Shown: one piece after another, positions 31,204-43,571 of the stretch
Layout of the letters: each line of letters starts with the position of its first letter
Position numbering within the stretch: the stretch's first letter is position 1
Assembly (NCBI GenBank): GCA_015680905.1
Contig: CM027382.1
Location: 26,757,501 to 26,821,500, forward strand
DNA: 64,000 bases
Direction: 5' to 3'
Origin: Coptis chinensis
Lineage: Eukaryota; Streptophyta; Magnoliopsida; Ranunculales; Ranunculaceae
Program-made: the position numbers and the translations under genes
Notes under the pieces: generated by a model
Seen by the model: the letters and a program-made list of their open reading frames with translations, nothing else
What the model was told of the DNA's origin: nothing
The model's database searches: none

Positions 31204-32567
31204 TGATAAGAGCCCAAAACTGTAGTTTTAACCCCTTAATAATCATACTGTTAGACCAATTATGTGAATAATAAGTAAGAGTTAATATCGATTACGTGTT
31301 TTATGCATTTCAGGGCTTCAAAGTCCATTATGTGCGAGAAATGTGCCACTTTAGCGAGATAAAGGAGCAAAAGTCGTGAGAACTTCAAATGCCATATCTT
31401 TGGACTCAGACCTTGGATTGAGGCCTACCTTATGTCAAAACGACCGGCTCGGAAAGAACTTCGCAATGGTCCAAGTCTTAACCCAATCAGAGGATCAAAA
31501 GTGGACGAAAAGTCTGTGGAAGCCAACTGCAGCTGAAGAGGCCTTTTTGGACTGAAAGAATTGGGTTTTGGGCCTGATTCTCTGGCCCAAAACATGGCTC
31601 CAAGCCCATGCACGATTTTTGGATCTGAATGTATAAAAACAAAAGCTTAGCTATTTGTTAATGGCAGTTAGGTTAGGTAGATAGTTAGACCTAGGTTAGT
31701 TAGCCTCCATTAATTAGTTTTAGAACTTAGTTTAATTAGTTTCAATTCATTGTAGTAGATTAAACCTTTGAATCTTGTTCTTCAATTTGATTAGATAAAT
31801 AAAGTAGTATTCTTTATCAATTTCGATTTTGTCATTCCCAATTCTAGATCTAATTTCAATTCCTGTCTTTATTTCATTTTAGTCATTAAATTAGATTTCA
31901 TTATTGTTTAAATTATGTAAATTTCAATGCTTTATATTATGTTTAGATTTAATTTAAATGGAAATGATTATGAATGATTCAAGGCTAAACCTCCATTAGA
32001 GGGGTTGAGAAGCCTTGATGAAAGCTTGATTCAATTATCGGAGATTGTCGTAATTTCCTTTCCACTCTAGAAAGCGTTTAGTTCACCATGAGAATGGGTT
32101 TAATCGTTCACATGCTAATTATTAATTGGTAGAAATGCCATGTGTAATTAGGGATTAGGAAGAACCGATTGTTCTGCGTAGCAATTCAATTCGGATTACG
32201 ACGACTCGTCGCTAGTGGATTAAGTTGAGTTAAGGTGGAATCAATCCCCCTCTAACTCCTTAACATCGAATCAACGTAGCATTCCCTTAGTTGTCAGATA
32301 GTCGACTAGTTGCATTTCGTGGGTAGTTGCATCGTAGTCTAATTCCCCTTCGTAAAGCTCTCATTGACTTAAGACTGATTTCTTAGACTTAGAAAACAAT
32401 CCATGCTAGGGAACTAGGAGTGGAACGAACTTCTTACTCCACTTAGTGCAATTCGCATTGAGAGTAGAAGATTTGATAATTGAGATAGTAAAAAATTAGT
32501 TTTAGTTTACTTACGTTTTGAATTCATCGTTCATTTTGTAGGTAGACTATACATTTTACAGTTTTCA
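31204..32567 (+). repeat. 5' LTR of element B
   Basis: Starts TGATAAGAGCCCAAAACTGT and ends CATTTTACAGTTTTCA. Matches 42208-43571 over its whole length and, at lower identity, 54840-56350 and the minus strand of 63440-64000. Confidence 0.95.
31632..31639 (+). promoter_or_regulatory. TATA box in LTR B
   Basis: TATAAAAA inside GAATGTATAAAAACAAAAGC, conserved in all three complete B-type LTRs in the window. Confidence 0.5.
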
Positions 32568-32569
32568 AA

Positions 32570-32583
32570 TGGCACCGCTGCCA
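32570..32583 (+). other. primer-binding site of element B
   Basis: TGGCACCGCTGCCA, two bases after the LTR, is a variant of the Athila-type TGGCGCCGTTGCC motif. Confidence 0.7.
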
Positions 32584-33299
32584 TCTTAGTTACACTTTAG
32601 CATTGTTTTCCTTGTAGAAGTAGTCATTTTTAAGTCCCATTAAACCCACCCACCCTTGTTTGTTTCATACTGTGGTTGCCCGTTTCAGCGTGACAAATTC
32701 CGCGAGAAAATACAATGCGCCGCGACCAGCTAAGTTCTTGGAATTTCGTCTACCACCGAGCGGCGCCGCCATACCATACCGCGACTTCACTCAAACAAAC
32801 ACTGTAATTCGAATTTACACTGAGCGCAACCCGCCCCATTTGGAGCGCGACCCGCGCTAAAAACACTGTAATTTGACAATTACTCGGGCGAAGGCCTATC
32901 TACTAAGCTGGCGAATGGCTCACGCGGTTAAATTTTTCGGATTTCGACAGTTTTGATTCGAACTTTGATCTTTCATATTTTTCAGTGTTCTAACCTGCTC
33001 TATATTACGAACAAGCGTAAACAAGACGCTATTCATAAAGCGAAGCAAGGGCCTTAATCAGTATTCCTTTCTTCCACACCTTGCATCTCCGGTTAGAGGT
33101 TTCTACTAGTATATCGTAATTGTTTGGAATGTTGCATGTTTAGTTAAGTTCGACTTAGTCTTGCATGAGATTAAGGTCGGCCGAACAAAACACCGAACGT
33201 AAAATACACAACAACATCAACAATCAAATCTATCTAGTATACCACCCACTACACCTCTAACTACTATTTCACACACACCACCCGATATAATGGGGAAGA

Positions 33300-34780
33300 A
33301 AGAGAGACTCCCTCTCGGACTTCTCAAAGCCTTGAGCGATAGCCCCAAATCTTGCATCGTTCTAGCAGCATCCAAATGGGGATTTCAGAATCCCTCCAAA
33401 TATTTTTAATTTGTTACCCGCTTTTCATGGTTTAGACCATGAAAACCTTATCGACATCGCGTGGGATTGAACAAGTCCTAACAACATTCCACCATCCTAC
33501 GGTTGGTATGCGGAACAAATTAAATTAAGGGTATTCCCTTTCACCTTAGCCGATAAGGCGGTGTCTTGGTTAACGCCCAAAGCGCCTAATTACGTGGGAC
33601 TCGTGGGCTAAACTTGTTCAAATTGTTTATGGAATATTTTACCCACCCCTAAAGACGGATGAGATGCTTTCCAAGATTCATTTCTTTTCGACAAAATCCT
33701 CATGAATCATTTCAGAGGCTTGGAATCATTTCACCGATCCGCTTATAGAGGTCCACACCATAACTTAGCTTAAAGACACGTTAGTTCGTGCCTTTTCAAA
33801 GGACTTCTACACCACCATAAAGAAGTCCTTGACATAATGAATGGGGTAGTTTCTTAAGCAAAGGAGCCCTGAGGCTTATAAATTTTTAGAGGACCAAACT
33901 AAGTTTAAATAATAATTGGGGGTAGTGACGATTACTCTCGGCTCGCTTAGTTCTTCTTCATTAAGTTAAGGCCCGGTATGTTTGAAATTAAACACGATTC
34001 GAGCTTAAAACTCTAATCGAATCACTCACTAAAAAGGTAGAGGCCATTTTGTACAACAAAAGCCTATCCCCGTCATGAATGTAAATTCAAACCCATGTAG
34101 TTTTCATTTGAGTCCCGAAAGCATCCCGACTCCCATCGTCCTATATAGCCTATGAACAGGCTTCTTCCATTAATAGTGAACCTAACGCCCTTGGAGACAA
34201 AATCCCAACTCGGTTGGAGAAATAACCAACAAGTCCCACCTCAAGGGTACAATAATCAATATGTTAAGCCAACGCAACTTTAACCAAGCTCCACTACGAC
34301 AAGGGCGTGGTCGGGTAATTTTAATAATTATAACAACCAAGTGCAACCTCGACAAGGTCAAGCACAAGGTCAAGGTAATTATAATAATTATAATGCTAAT
34401 AGAGGTATCGTTAGGTAAATAATAATTATCAGAATCCACCAATAAATAATTCACGTGAAATAGTTCCATCCACACCACCCGTGACTACTACACCCACAAT
34501 CGGATCGCCTTTGACACCTTCATACAAGTGAGCCAAAAACTTTTCCAAACCATGGCTCAATCTAACCAAAATTTCTACAATCCGTTAATAATTTAACCCA
34601 ACCGGTTGGCTCAAGATAAAGCCCAAACCAAAGGTGTGTTGCCGGTCAGTCACGCAATACCTAATCCTAAAACAACAAACATAGCCTTTGAGGTAACCGA
34701 TAATACTAGTAATGAATATGAAAATGTAGGTGAGATAAATGCCATCACCACTCCTCTCGGGCAGAGTGGTTGATAACAAG
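33300..34780 (+). pseudogene. element B gag remnant
   Basis: Heavily frameshifted capsid sequence. Pieces in different frames: HENLIDIA-like near 33430, PPSYGWYAEQIKLRVFPFTL and ADKAVSWL near 33490-33570, WAKLVQIVYGIF near 33610, EAWNHFTDPL near 33720. These match the same domain that is well preserved in element A (47895-48491). From 34190 to 34480 the sequence is rich in Asn/Gln codons, as in the C-terminal gag of element A. Confidence 0.7.
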
Positions 34781-34979
34781 GTAACTATGCCTATAGTTAC
34801 CCCACCAAGAGTAACCCTACACCTACTATTTTACTAGATACCGAAATAGAAACTCAAGAGCCTACCACCGTAGAGGTACCGGCCACAACACAACCTAAGA
34901 AACGTAAAGCCACGGTTAAACATCCAGTGATACCATTGCTAAATATAGACGTAAACCACCGTTTCCACAAAAATTAGCC

Positions 34980-35490
34980 ATGTTAACTAGGGATACAAAT
35001 TACGAGGAGATTAGGGACGTTTTTAAGAATCTAACTATAAACCTTCCCTTCCTCGAAGCTATTAAAAAGCTACCACATCATGCTAAGTTTCTTAAGGAAT
35101 TGTGTACTACTAGGCGAAGACAAATATACCAAAAGGCGCCTTTTAATGTAACAATTCCCAACCTTATCGAAAATAATGGAATTGTTAAGTACAAGGACCC
35201 TGGTCATCCTACTGTACAATGCACCTTAGGATATTCCTATACGACGACCGCGTTATTAGACCTGGGGGCTAGTGTTAACTTACTCCCATTTTATTTGTAT
35301 AGACAAATAGGTCTAGACAAGATGCAACCCACTAAAATGACGCGTTGCAATTAGTCGATCGGTCTATTAAGTATCCTAAGGGTGTAGTCGAAAATGTCTT
35401 TGGTAAAAGTTCGGGATTTCTACTATCCGGGTTGATTTTGTAGTCCTCGATACGGTCGCTAAACGACTCTGTCCGATCATTTTAGGGCGT
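34980..35490 (+). pseudogene. element B aspartic protease
   Basis: Open frame 34980-35354 with FLEAIKKLPHHAKFLKELCT, GIVKYKDPGHPTVQCTLGYS and ALLDLGASVNLLPFYLYRQI, the DLGAS active-site motif of Athila-type proteases. After a frameshift at about 35345 similarity continues through VVLDTVAKRLCPIILGRPF to about 35490. It would process the Gag-Pol polyprotein. Beyond this the expected reverse transcriptase is absent. Confidence 0.85.
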
Positions 35491-35973
35491 CCTTTCCCGG
35501 TAAACCGCCAATGCGCTCATTAATTGCCGTGATGGTTCAATGTCCATGTCTTTTGGCCATCTTGTTGTTGAAGTCAATGTTTTAAAACAAGGACAGCATT
35601 ACCCGATTCGTCTATGGATGGAGAGGTAAGCATGATCGAAAAGCATTGTTCGAGATTATTTCAACAACACGTTCCCCCGATAGTCATATGCCCAAAATTC
35701 TTTCCTTTGGAAAGTCGGACTCAACATTTTCATCCCTACACTAGTCGATACACATATTATTGATGAGGGACGGGATAGATGACTTTCTCAAAGATGTAGA
35801 GGACTACCATAGTAATGTGGATATGACCAATCTAGATGAGGAATTGATGAGTTTCTCGAGTAGGTGACGATTCACCCTATCAATATCTACCTTGCACAAC
35901 ATCCACCTCGATTCCCCTCCTTCCACCCTTTCAAAGGAATCTCGAGTTTGCACTCGATCCTTTTGTTTCTCCT

Positions 35974-36363
35974 GTGCTTCATAATTTTTTAAATCCTCCT
36001 AGCAAACAGATACTTCAGAAGGACAAACTATTTGACACCTTCATTTTCAGAATTGAGACAGTCCCTACACACACAATGAATGAGTTCGGTGCTAAAACCA
36101 CATCCTCATTGTGTACAGGCTGTCTTTCTACAACTTATACATATCCACCATATTCTCCACAACCATTCACTTTTCCACACTTATTTACTAGAACACCCAC
36201 TCATTCAAAAATTAAAAAGAAGGTGCATGATAGGTTACACAATAGGGTAATCCGACTTCGTTTTCATTCCACTAGGCTGCGTCGTAGAAAATCTTGGTGC
36301 TTGATTGTGTTTGGATATGTTTTCTGTGATATTTATTTATGGAATGATCCACAACTATTTTAG
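35974..36363 (+). pseudogene. basic-ended ORF after protease in element B
   Basis: A 129-codon open frame with a basic C-terminal stretch (RVIRLRFHSTRLRRRKSW) ending WNDPQLF. I do not recognise the first part; the end, with a cluster of arginines followed by a hydrophobic segment, recalls the C-terminal end of long pol frames in related elements, but this is a guess. It is flanked by noncoding sequence on both sides. Confidence 0.35.
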
Positions 36364-37485
36364 GTTGTTGATATATGATCAATCGTGCATATTCATACAT
36401 ATATTTTAGATAAAGTCGAAAGTATCGACTATAAAGCGACTCAAATTTCTGTGTTTGGTGCACTTCCTTTCACTTTAATATATTGGTGAGTGCACCATTA
36501 AGCTAACCGGGCCCTCCCTATGGAGTGTGTGGCTGTAAGTACCGGATCCTAAGTCCACGGTTCACATAGTTCACGTTTTCCACTCTTGCATGTTTTTCTT
36601 GGATTTTTGAGTCATGTTTCTCTATGGTGTGAATTATGTCTTTATTGCTTATTGTTTTTCCTTCTAAAAAAAATAATAATAATAAATAAATAAATAAAAA
36701 ATAAAAATAAACATAGTAATCTAGGAAGTCTCGAGAATCTGACTTTAAAAGACCCACTGCTAAAAACAAATTTTCTAAGCTTCGTTGTAAAAATTTGTTT
36801 GGGGTGGGGTGTTAAATGTTTCCATACTAAAAGGTTTTATGTCCCATTAGAGTTGCTTAGGCCGTTTAATTGTATTACGATTCGGATTGACATAATCTAT
36901 TAATTTAGAGTTCATTCGCTCAGCATAACTTACGCCATGCATGCACTTCGAGGCGTTTTCCACTATCTCGTATGTCACCTGAAGTCAGAATAGAGTGTTT
37001 TATGGATCATTGGATAGGAAATTCTCTCCTGATCATTTCCATATCTCATTCGCAAAAATCGGACCGGTAACGAAGCGGGAATTTTGAATTGAAGTTAGCG
37101 AAAAAATCGAAAAAAATCAAAATTTCGATTTTGGGCTTGGGGCCCAACCCGCCCACGACCCACATTTCAGCGCTTTACCTTCTCACCATCAGTTCATCGT
37201 TTTCATCTTCCATTCCGCCATTAACAAAGCTCCAAACCTAAACAAAATAAAAATTAAAAAGAAAATACAATAAACCCACGCCCAAAATCAAATCCTAACC
37301 CCAAATCTTCTCTAAAACCAAACCACCACAACCCCCACCGATTTAAATCACTAAAAACCACCGAAATTTACAAATTTTGGTGCTGCGCCGCCACCACTCC
37401 ACCACCACCACTGCTCTTTCAGTCGGTCAATTTAAACCACCACCACCACATCATATTTAAACCCTCACTCCATTCCAAACACTAG

Positions 37486-38652
37486 ATGGCTCAACAACGC
37501 CGAATTATACCGGAGCAAGTTTTCACTGCCGACCACTTCGCGCCGTTTTACGGTGACGAAATGGCTAGTAGAGACTGGGGTAGTTTGTGGTACTTGAACC
37601 GAAGCCTTCTACCATGAAGACTTGGTCCGACGGTTCTACAACACCAGGGAGTTGGAGGGAGTAGGATTTTGTGATGGTAAGGAAGAAGAGGAAGGAGTTG
37701 ACTCACGGGATTTGTTGGCCGAGATTCTAGGCATTTCGCCTAGAATCCGGTGGATGCCACTTTATAGAGCCCCGGTTTGATGGGGTAGAGCCTTTGATGG
37801 GCGTGGACTGTCATCAATGGGAGCTACAATACAAACTCCCATTGTGTTCGCCGGGCATCCCTCGGGACCAACCACCGCTTCTGACCCGATGGATTGGTCG
37901 GAATGTCCTAGGGAAGGACAAGGTCGACGACATCGGTCCGACCTGCCTCCATCGCGTCTTATGGGTACTCCAGAGCGTATACGATTTCTGTATCTTGGAG
38001 TTTTTTTGAGCATGATTAGGGGGTCGGAAAGTCTTTGGCACCTCTTCCGTGTTAATCACCAAGATCATCTCGAAGATGAAAGCGACTCCGGCCCGATAGG
38101 ATTTACATTACCTCGCACCGTAACACGCGTATCTATAGGGGAGTATGTCCAACAAGTTTGGAGGGGGCTGAGGATAGAGAAGAAGAAGAAGAGGATGGTG
38201 GAGCTGAGAATGAAGAGGAGGTCGGGGACATCGGGGATGCCTCCGAGGATGAGGAAGACTTGACCGCTTTGATGCGGATGCCTTCGAGAGGTGTTGGTCG
38301 ATCGCGAACGCATGGCTGTGCTTCATAGGGGCATCGTTCACTAAACACTATCTGTCGCAGACCTCCGGACTCTCGTTTGTGACTATTCATCACAAAACCC
38401 GAGCCGCACCCGAGAGAGAGGATGAGAGATGGGAACAAAGAAGGGTCGATGATGGAGGCCCGCCGGTTTAGAGTGGATATGCTTGCACGCTTCCCACCTC
38501 ATACAGACTCTGCTTCTGAGGACACAGCTACGAGGCATGAGCGTCGTCGACGAAGGACGACTGCTGCTGGACCTTCGGGAGCCCAGGAGCCACCACTAGA
38601 GAGTGTGCCCTCCGCCACCAGTGGCGAGGTATTTAGAGAGTGTGAGGATTGA
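37486..38652 (+). pseudogene. element B accessory ORF 1, decayed
   Basis: Starts with an ATG giving MAQQRRIIPEQVFTADHFAP and FYGDEMASRDWGSLWYLNRS, then breaks; further pieces in changed frames include VRRFYNTRELEGVGF, SRDLLAEILGISPRIRWMPL, ESLWHLFRVNHQ and a Lys/Arg/Glu-rich end followed by ATRHERRRRRTTAAGPSGA. The middle resembles the domain of plant retroelement ORFs downstream or instead of pol (Transposase_32 / ATHILA ORF1 type), whose function is unknown. It is markedly GC-richer than its flanks. An env-like role has been proposed for such ORFs in Athila elements but nothing here shows signal or fusion features. Confidence 0.45.
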
Positions 38653-38811
38653 TAGTGGTTGTTGTTTTATTTATTTTGTTATTTTTATTGTAATGTAATT
38701 TTTATTTCCGTATTTTGAATTTTGTAGTGAAAGGTACTCCGAATGAAATTTTAATATAAGGGGTTATTTTCAGTATGTGTGGTTGTTTCATATTGATCCC
38801 ACCTTCCCAAC

Positions 38812-38830
38812 TTGTTTGGGGGTGGTTTTA
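38812..38830 (+). other. internal second polypurine-tract-like site in element B
   Basis: TTGTTTGGGGGTGGTTTTAT is nearly identical to the tract in front of the 3' LTR (42191-42207), but is followed by ATCAATTC rather than an LTR. Confidence 0.6.
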
Positions 38831-39463
38831 TCAATTCAAGCTTTATTTTTATATAACCCTACTGTTAGAATTTATTCGCGGCCAAGGTGAAAATATGGTT
38901 GTTTAGGCAGAATATGATTAAGTATCATTGTAGGATGAAATCTAGATTAAATAGGTACATTCAATCATATAATCAACCTAAAAGATACTGGGTTTGAATT
39001 AGAATCAAGAAAATGAGTTGTTTCCATTTTCGGGTTTGGAAATTTTAGGATCTCCGGAAGCGCCGTGAATTAGTTTTGGCAACTTTCCGACCCATTTTAG
39101 CAACTTAAAACCTATATAAACTTGATACAATCTATCATCACAACTCACACTACACCTAAACTCCATCACGCACTTTTCACCCGCGATTCCCGTTTCGTCT
39201 CCATTTTTGCAAATCTGCAACCGCTTCCGCCGCTGCAGGAAGGAAGCCCTTCTCTACACTTCGACGAGAAAATTTTACTCGAGGCCAGCGCTACAAGTCA
39301 AAGCGCGACTTCTCGCTAAAACACTGGAATTCAAAATACAAAGAGCGCGACTTCGCCTAGTTAGTTTTCAGCGTGCCGCGACTTCCGTGGACCAGAAATT
39401 TTCCAGTTTTTTACAGCGTAGTACCGGTTGTTTTTGCATTTGTTCCAGGCGTAGTTTTGAGAT

Positions 39464-40644
39464 GACATCTCCTATAATAATACCGAACAGTCTTTCGAAG
39501 ATTTGTTCCAAAGCACTACTTACGGTGCTTGGTTTCGCGAGGTGATCACATACGTTGGCTGGGAACCTCTTATGGTAAGACCGGCTGAACTTTATTCTCC
39601 AGCACTTGCATCTTATTTTTATAATAACTGCATTTTCTTTGAGAGACCGGATGGAGAACAAGTGTTCTCCATCAACATTGACGATGAACCAATGGAAATT
39701 ACCAGGTTCTTGCTAGCATTTGTTCTTGGACTTGCTATGCCCGCTGAGATACAAGACCCATGGTGCTATTGGGTCGATAATATGCATGTCTACACTTATG
39801 AGTTTTTGCACGAGGCTTATGGGGCAGGCATTTTCCGTATTGAGGACCAAGGGGACTATAACGTTGCCCTTGGTAGCCTGTCCATGAACATAGGAACTGT
39901 TATGTTTTGGATTATGCTAAACATTTTAGGGGAATGGCGTTTTCTTCTGTGAATGACGCCACTTGCGGCGATTTTTCCTTGCTTTAGCCGCGGGGGCCCG
40001 GTTATGACCTTCCGAACTTTGATGTCTAGTTTAGCACGAGCCCATACCATGAGGCATAAGTACCTTCTTATGCCTGTTCTAATTTCAACGTATTATGCTA
40101 TGTTTCTTTCTTGTGTTTTTGTACACGTTTCACGGATTGGATTAGGGTAGACGGTCGCGACCCACCAATAGTATTATTCGATCTTTCCGTGCAATGACTT
40201 GGCAAGGGTGGCGGATACAACCTCACGAGGTTGCACCCTACACCCCATCGGACCAAGTGGCACTTAATAGGTTAGCAACCATAGATGATAAATGGTGTGA
40301 AGCCGGCAAATTATCATAGCATGGCGGGGGCGAAGGAGCCTCACCTCTTGATAGAAGAGGAGGATGACGAAACGGCGGGGAATGGAGGTAAGTTTTTAGT
40401 TTACGTTAGTGTGCGCTTATGTCCCAAGCAATTTAATTATATTAACCCCATAATGGGTGGAACTCTTATAGAGTTAGCGTCAGTTTTTATTTCCTATATT
40501 AGTGCGTTTAACCTTGTTTTGCGAGATGTTTTCAATTTCACGCAATCAATGCTTGATGGTATTTTCCTACCCTCTTTATTTAAATGCTTTGAGGACAAAG
40601 CATGCTTGCTCTGTTGGGGGGGCATAGAAACACGATGTAATTAA
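39464..40644 (+). pseudogene. element B accessory ORF 2, decayed
   Basis: The longest open piece, 39503-39952, has YVGWEPLMVRPAELYSPALA, FYNNCIFFERPDGEQVF, DDEPMEITRFLLAFVLGLAM and IGTVMFWIMLNILGEWRF; the continuation after a shift reads MTPLAAIFPCFSRGGPV and RAHTMRHKYLLMPVLISTYY, and a final piece lies at 40285-40644. Its organisation is like that of plant retroelement accessory ORFs with an FY...VxG...FLxLxLG pattern. No known catalytic residues were seen. It follows a segment (39190-39440) that resembles the leader of element B. Confidence 0.4.
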
Positions 40645-42190
40645 GACATCTGCTAGGATATAAATATATATAATATGCATTTGTTTTCTAGTTAAAATTT
40701 CAAAAATTTAAAAATATAAATAAAGAAGTTATCTTTATACACTTAGGAATATTGGTATTGTTTCTTTCTCCATGCTCTTAACAATCTAGAAGTCTCACGT
40801 AGCTGTTGCGTCAGAATAATTGTTAGAAACTTAGGTTAATATATAGGTAATAATCTTTACATCTATCTATAAATATATTACATGAGTATCTATGATTGTT
40901 AGCGATAAGTTTGAAATCTAGGCTAGAGTACTTATTCTACAAATCCTGTGAGAATATAGCCTAAAGCCTTATATGAGTGAAACATTTGAGAAATGACACA
41001 AGGGAGAAGTAAAATCCGGATAGAGAAATCACACGTCCACTTGCTTGATCACTAAACCATATCCTAAGCGAGAATTTAGGCCCTCTTTGGATCGATATAG
41101 CCAGAAATTCAAACCTATGAATTATTTTCGCTAATTAAGCCTTTAATCGAGCCTTTCATTAGCCCTTCCATAAACCACAATTCCTTTACCCTGTTACAAA
41201 AACAAAACAAAAAAAAAAAAAAAAAATAAACCAACCTACCCAATTTAGAATAAGTCTGAGAATAGAATGATGAAGAAAGAAGAAGAGAAAAACCTGTGTA
41301 AACAAAAATTAGTTAGTGCTTTAGGAAAATAAAGAAAATAAGTTTCCATCCAAAGAAAAGGAAAATAAAAATAGAAATAAAATAAAAACTCCAAAAAAAT
41401 AGAATAAAAGGGAGTCAAAAGCCAAAGAAAAAAAAAAAATATGGCTAAGGATGGAAACAAAGTGTAGAAGCAAAAAAGTAAATAACAAGGTTTTCTCTAG
41501 TTACATAATATGAAGACTCTATTATCTCGGACTTGTCCTTTTGAATATCCATTTCCTTCCTTCTTAAACCATCTCCTAATCCCCATGAACACCTAATAAA
41601 GACCTCTAGCTCAATTAGGAATAGGTTAGTGTGATAGTAAAGTGGCGGATGTGTTTGATCGACTCAGACTTCTGTGTGTCATTCATTGATTGTAAGGTAA
41701 AGTGCCCTTGTATTTGGAGTAGCTAAACTTGAGTGGAAAAATCAGAGTGTTGTTTCTTGACTATTATTGTGAGAACCTACTTAAGGACGCTTATTCGAAG
41801 TTTACCGAAACAAACACGCTAAACATTTTATAGTACTACTCATTGTGTATATGTTTATTGTAGATGATGGATTATTATGCATATATTAACTTAGGTTTCT
41901 GACTTGGTTATTCTTATTCAATTGCTAGAGAGATGTATAGATAGTTGAGCATGAATAAAGGAACAATAGTTTTATTTTCTTAGTCGTTGTAGTATAGATG
42001 AAGTTTGTGAGTACCTTCATTGAAAAACTCTCCAGGAGGCTATAACTTCGTCCACTAGGGAATTCCTAGTGGTTTAAGGCCTTGTTGCATATGGTCAATG
42101 CAATCACTTCAGCCGAAACGAGAGTAGTTAGAACTCCATTTTTGGTCACTTATTCTAATTTCTCATCTTTGCTTGAGGACAAGCAAAATC
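40645..42190. other. element B 3' noncoding region
   Basis: AT-rich, no frame. A-rich stretch at 41206-41230. It leads into CTTGAGGACAAGCAAAATCT and the polypurine tract, as is typical of Athila elements. Confidence 0.6.
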
Positions 42191-42207
42191 TTTGTTTGGG
42201 GGTGGTT
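42191..42207 (+). other. polypurine tract of element B
   Basis: TTTGTTTGGGGGTGGTT directly precedes the 3' LTR; it would prime plus-strand synthesis. Confidence 0.8.
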
Positions 42208-43571
42208 TGATAAGAGCCCAAAACTGTAGTTTTAACCCCTTAATAATCATCTTGTTAGACCAATTATGTGAATAATAAGTAAGAGTTAATACTGATTACG
42301 TGTTTTTATGCATTTCAGGCTTCAAAATCCATTATGTAATGCGAGAAATGTGCCACTTTAGCGAGATAAAGGAGCAAAAGTCGTGAGAACTTCCGAATGC
42401 CATATCTTTGGACTCAGACCTCGGATTGAGGCCTACCTTATGTCAAAACGACCGGCTCGGAAAGAGCTTTGCAGTGGTCCAAGCCTTGACCCAATCAGAG
42501 GAGCAAAAGTGGACGAAAAGTCTGTTGAAGCCAACTGCAGCTGAAGAGGCCTTTTTGGACTGAAAGAATTGGGTTTTGGGCCTGATTCTCTGGCCCAAAA
42601 CATGGCTCCAAGCCCATGCACGATTTTTGGATCTGGATGTATAAAAACAAAAGCTTGCCTCATTGTTAATGGCAGTTAGGTTAGGTAGATAGTTAGACCT
42701 AGATTAGTTAGCCTCCATTAATTAGTTTTAGAACTTAGTTTAATTAGTTTCAATTCATTGTAGTAGATTAAACCTTTGAATCTTGTTCTTCAATTTGATT
42801 AGATAAATAAAGTAGTATTCTTTATCAATTTCGATTTTGTCATTTCCAATTCTAGATCTAATTTCAATTCCTGTCTTTATTTCATTTTAGTCATTAAATT
42901 AGATTCATTATTGTTTAAATTAAGTAAATTTCAATGCTTTATATTATGTGTAGATTTAATTTAAATGGAAATGATTGCGGAATGATTCAAGGCTAAACCT
43001 CCATTAGAGGGGGTTGAGAAGCCTTGATGAAAGCTTGATTCAATTATCGGAGATTGTCGTAATTTCCTTTCCACTCTAGAAAGCGTTTAGTTCACCATGA
43101 GAATGGGTTTAATCGTTCACATGCTAATTATTAATTGGTAGAAATGCCATGTGTAATTAGGGATTAGGAAGAACCGATTGTTCAAGCGTGTGATTCAATT
43201 CGGATTCTGACGACTTGTTGCTAGTGGATTAAGTTGAGTTAAAGGTGGAATCAACCCCCTCTAACTCCTTAACATCGAATCAACGTAGCATTCCCTTAGT
43301 TGTGCGATAGTCGACTAGTTGCATTTCGTGGGTAGTTGCATCGTAGTCTAATTCCCCCGTAAAAGCTCTCATAGACTTAAGACCGACTAATTAGATTAGA
43401 AAACAATTCCGTGCTAGGGAACTAGGAGTGGAACGAACTTCCTACTCCACTTAGTGCAATTCGCATCGAGAGTAGAAGCTTTGATAATTGAGATAGTAAA
43501 AGATAGTTTTAGTTTACTTACGGATTGAATTCGTTCATTTCGTAGGTAGACTATACATTTTACAGTTATCA
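42208..43571 (+). repeat. 3' LTR of element B
   Basis: Starts TGATAAGAGCCCAAAACTGT, ends ACATTTTACAGTTATCA, length 1364 bp, same as the 5' LTR. LINE 3 sequence begins directly at 43572. Confidence 0.95.

Larger units (their letters stand above)
31204..43571 (+). mobile_element. Athila-like element B, non-autonomous
   Basis: A 12.4-kb element with two LTRs of exactly 1364 bp, primer-binding site, decayed gag, a protease segment, no recognisable reverse transcriptase, RNase H or integrase, two GC-richer accessory ORF remnants and a polypurine tract. The LTRs are about 96% alike by eye. Flanks are TAGCA on the left and TGATG on the right, so there is no target duplication; the copy is probably a recombinant between elements or has lost one flank. 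Confidence 0.85.

Noticed and set aside
31425..31613. Similar 62-76 codon minus-strand frames at 31425, 42433 and 55170
   Set aside because: The same segment of the B-type LTR in three copies, on the strand opposite transcription.
37762..38438. Minus-strand frames overlapping the element B accessory ORF
   Set aside because: They arise opposite a GC-richer plus-strand frame that has the codon pattern and the ORF order; no motif on the minus strand.
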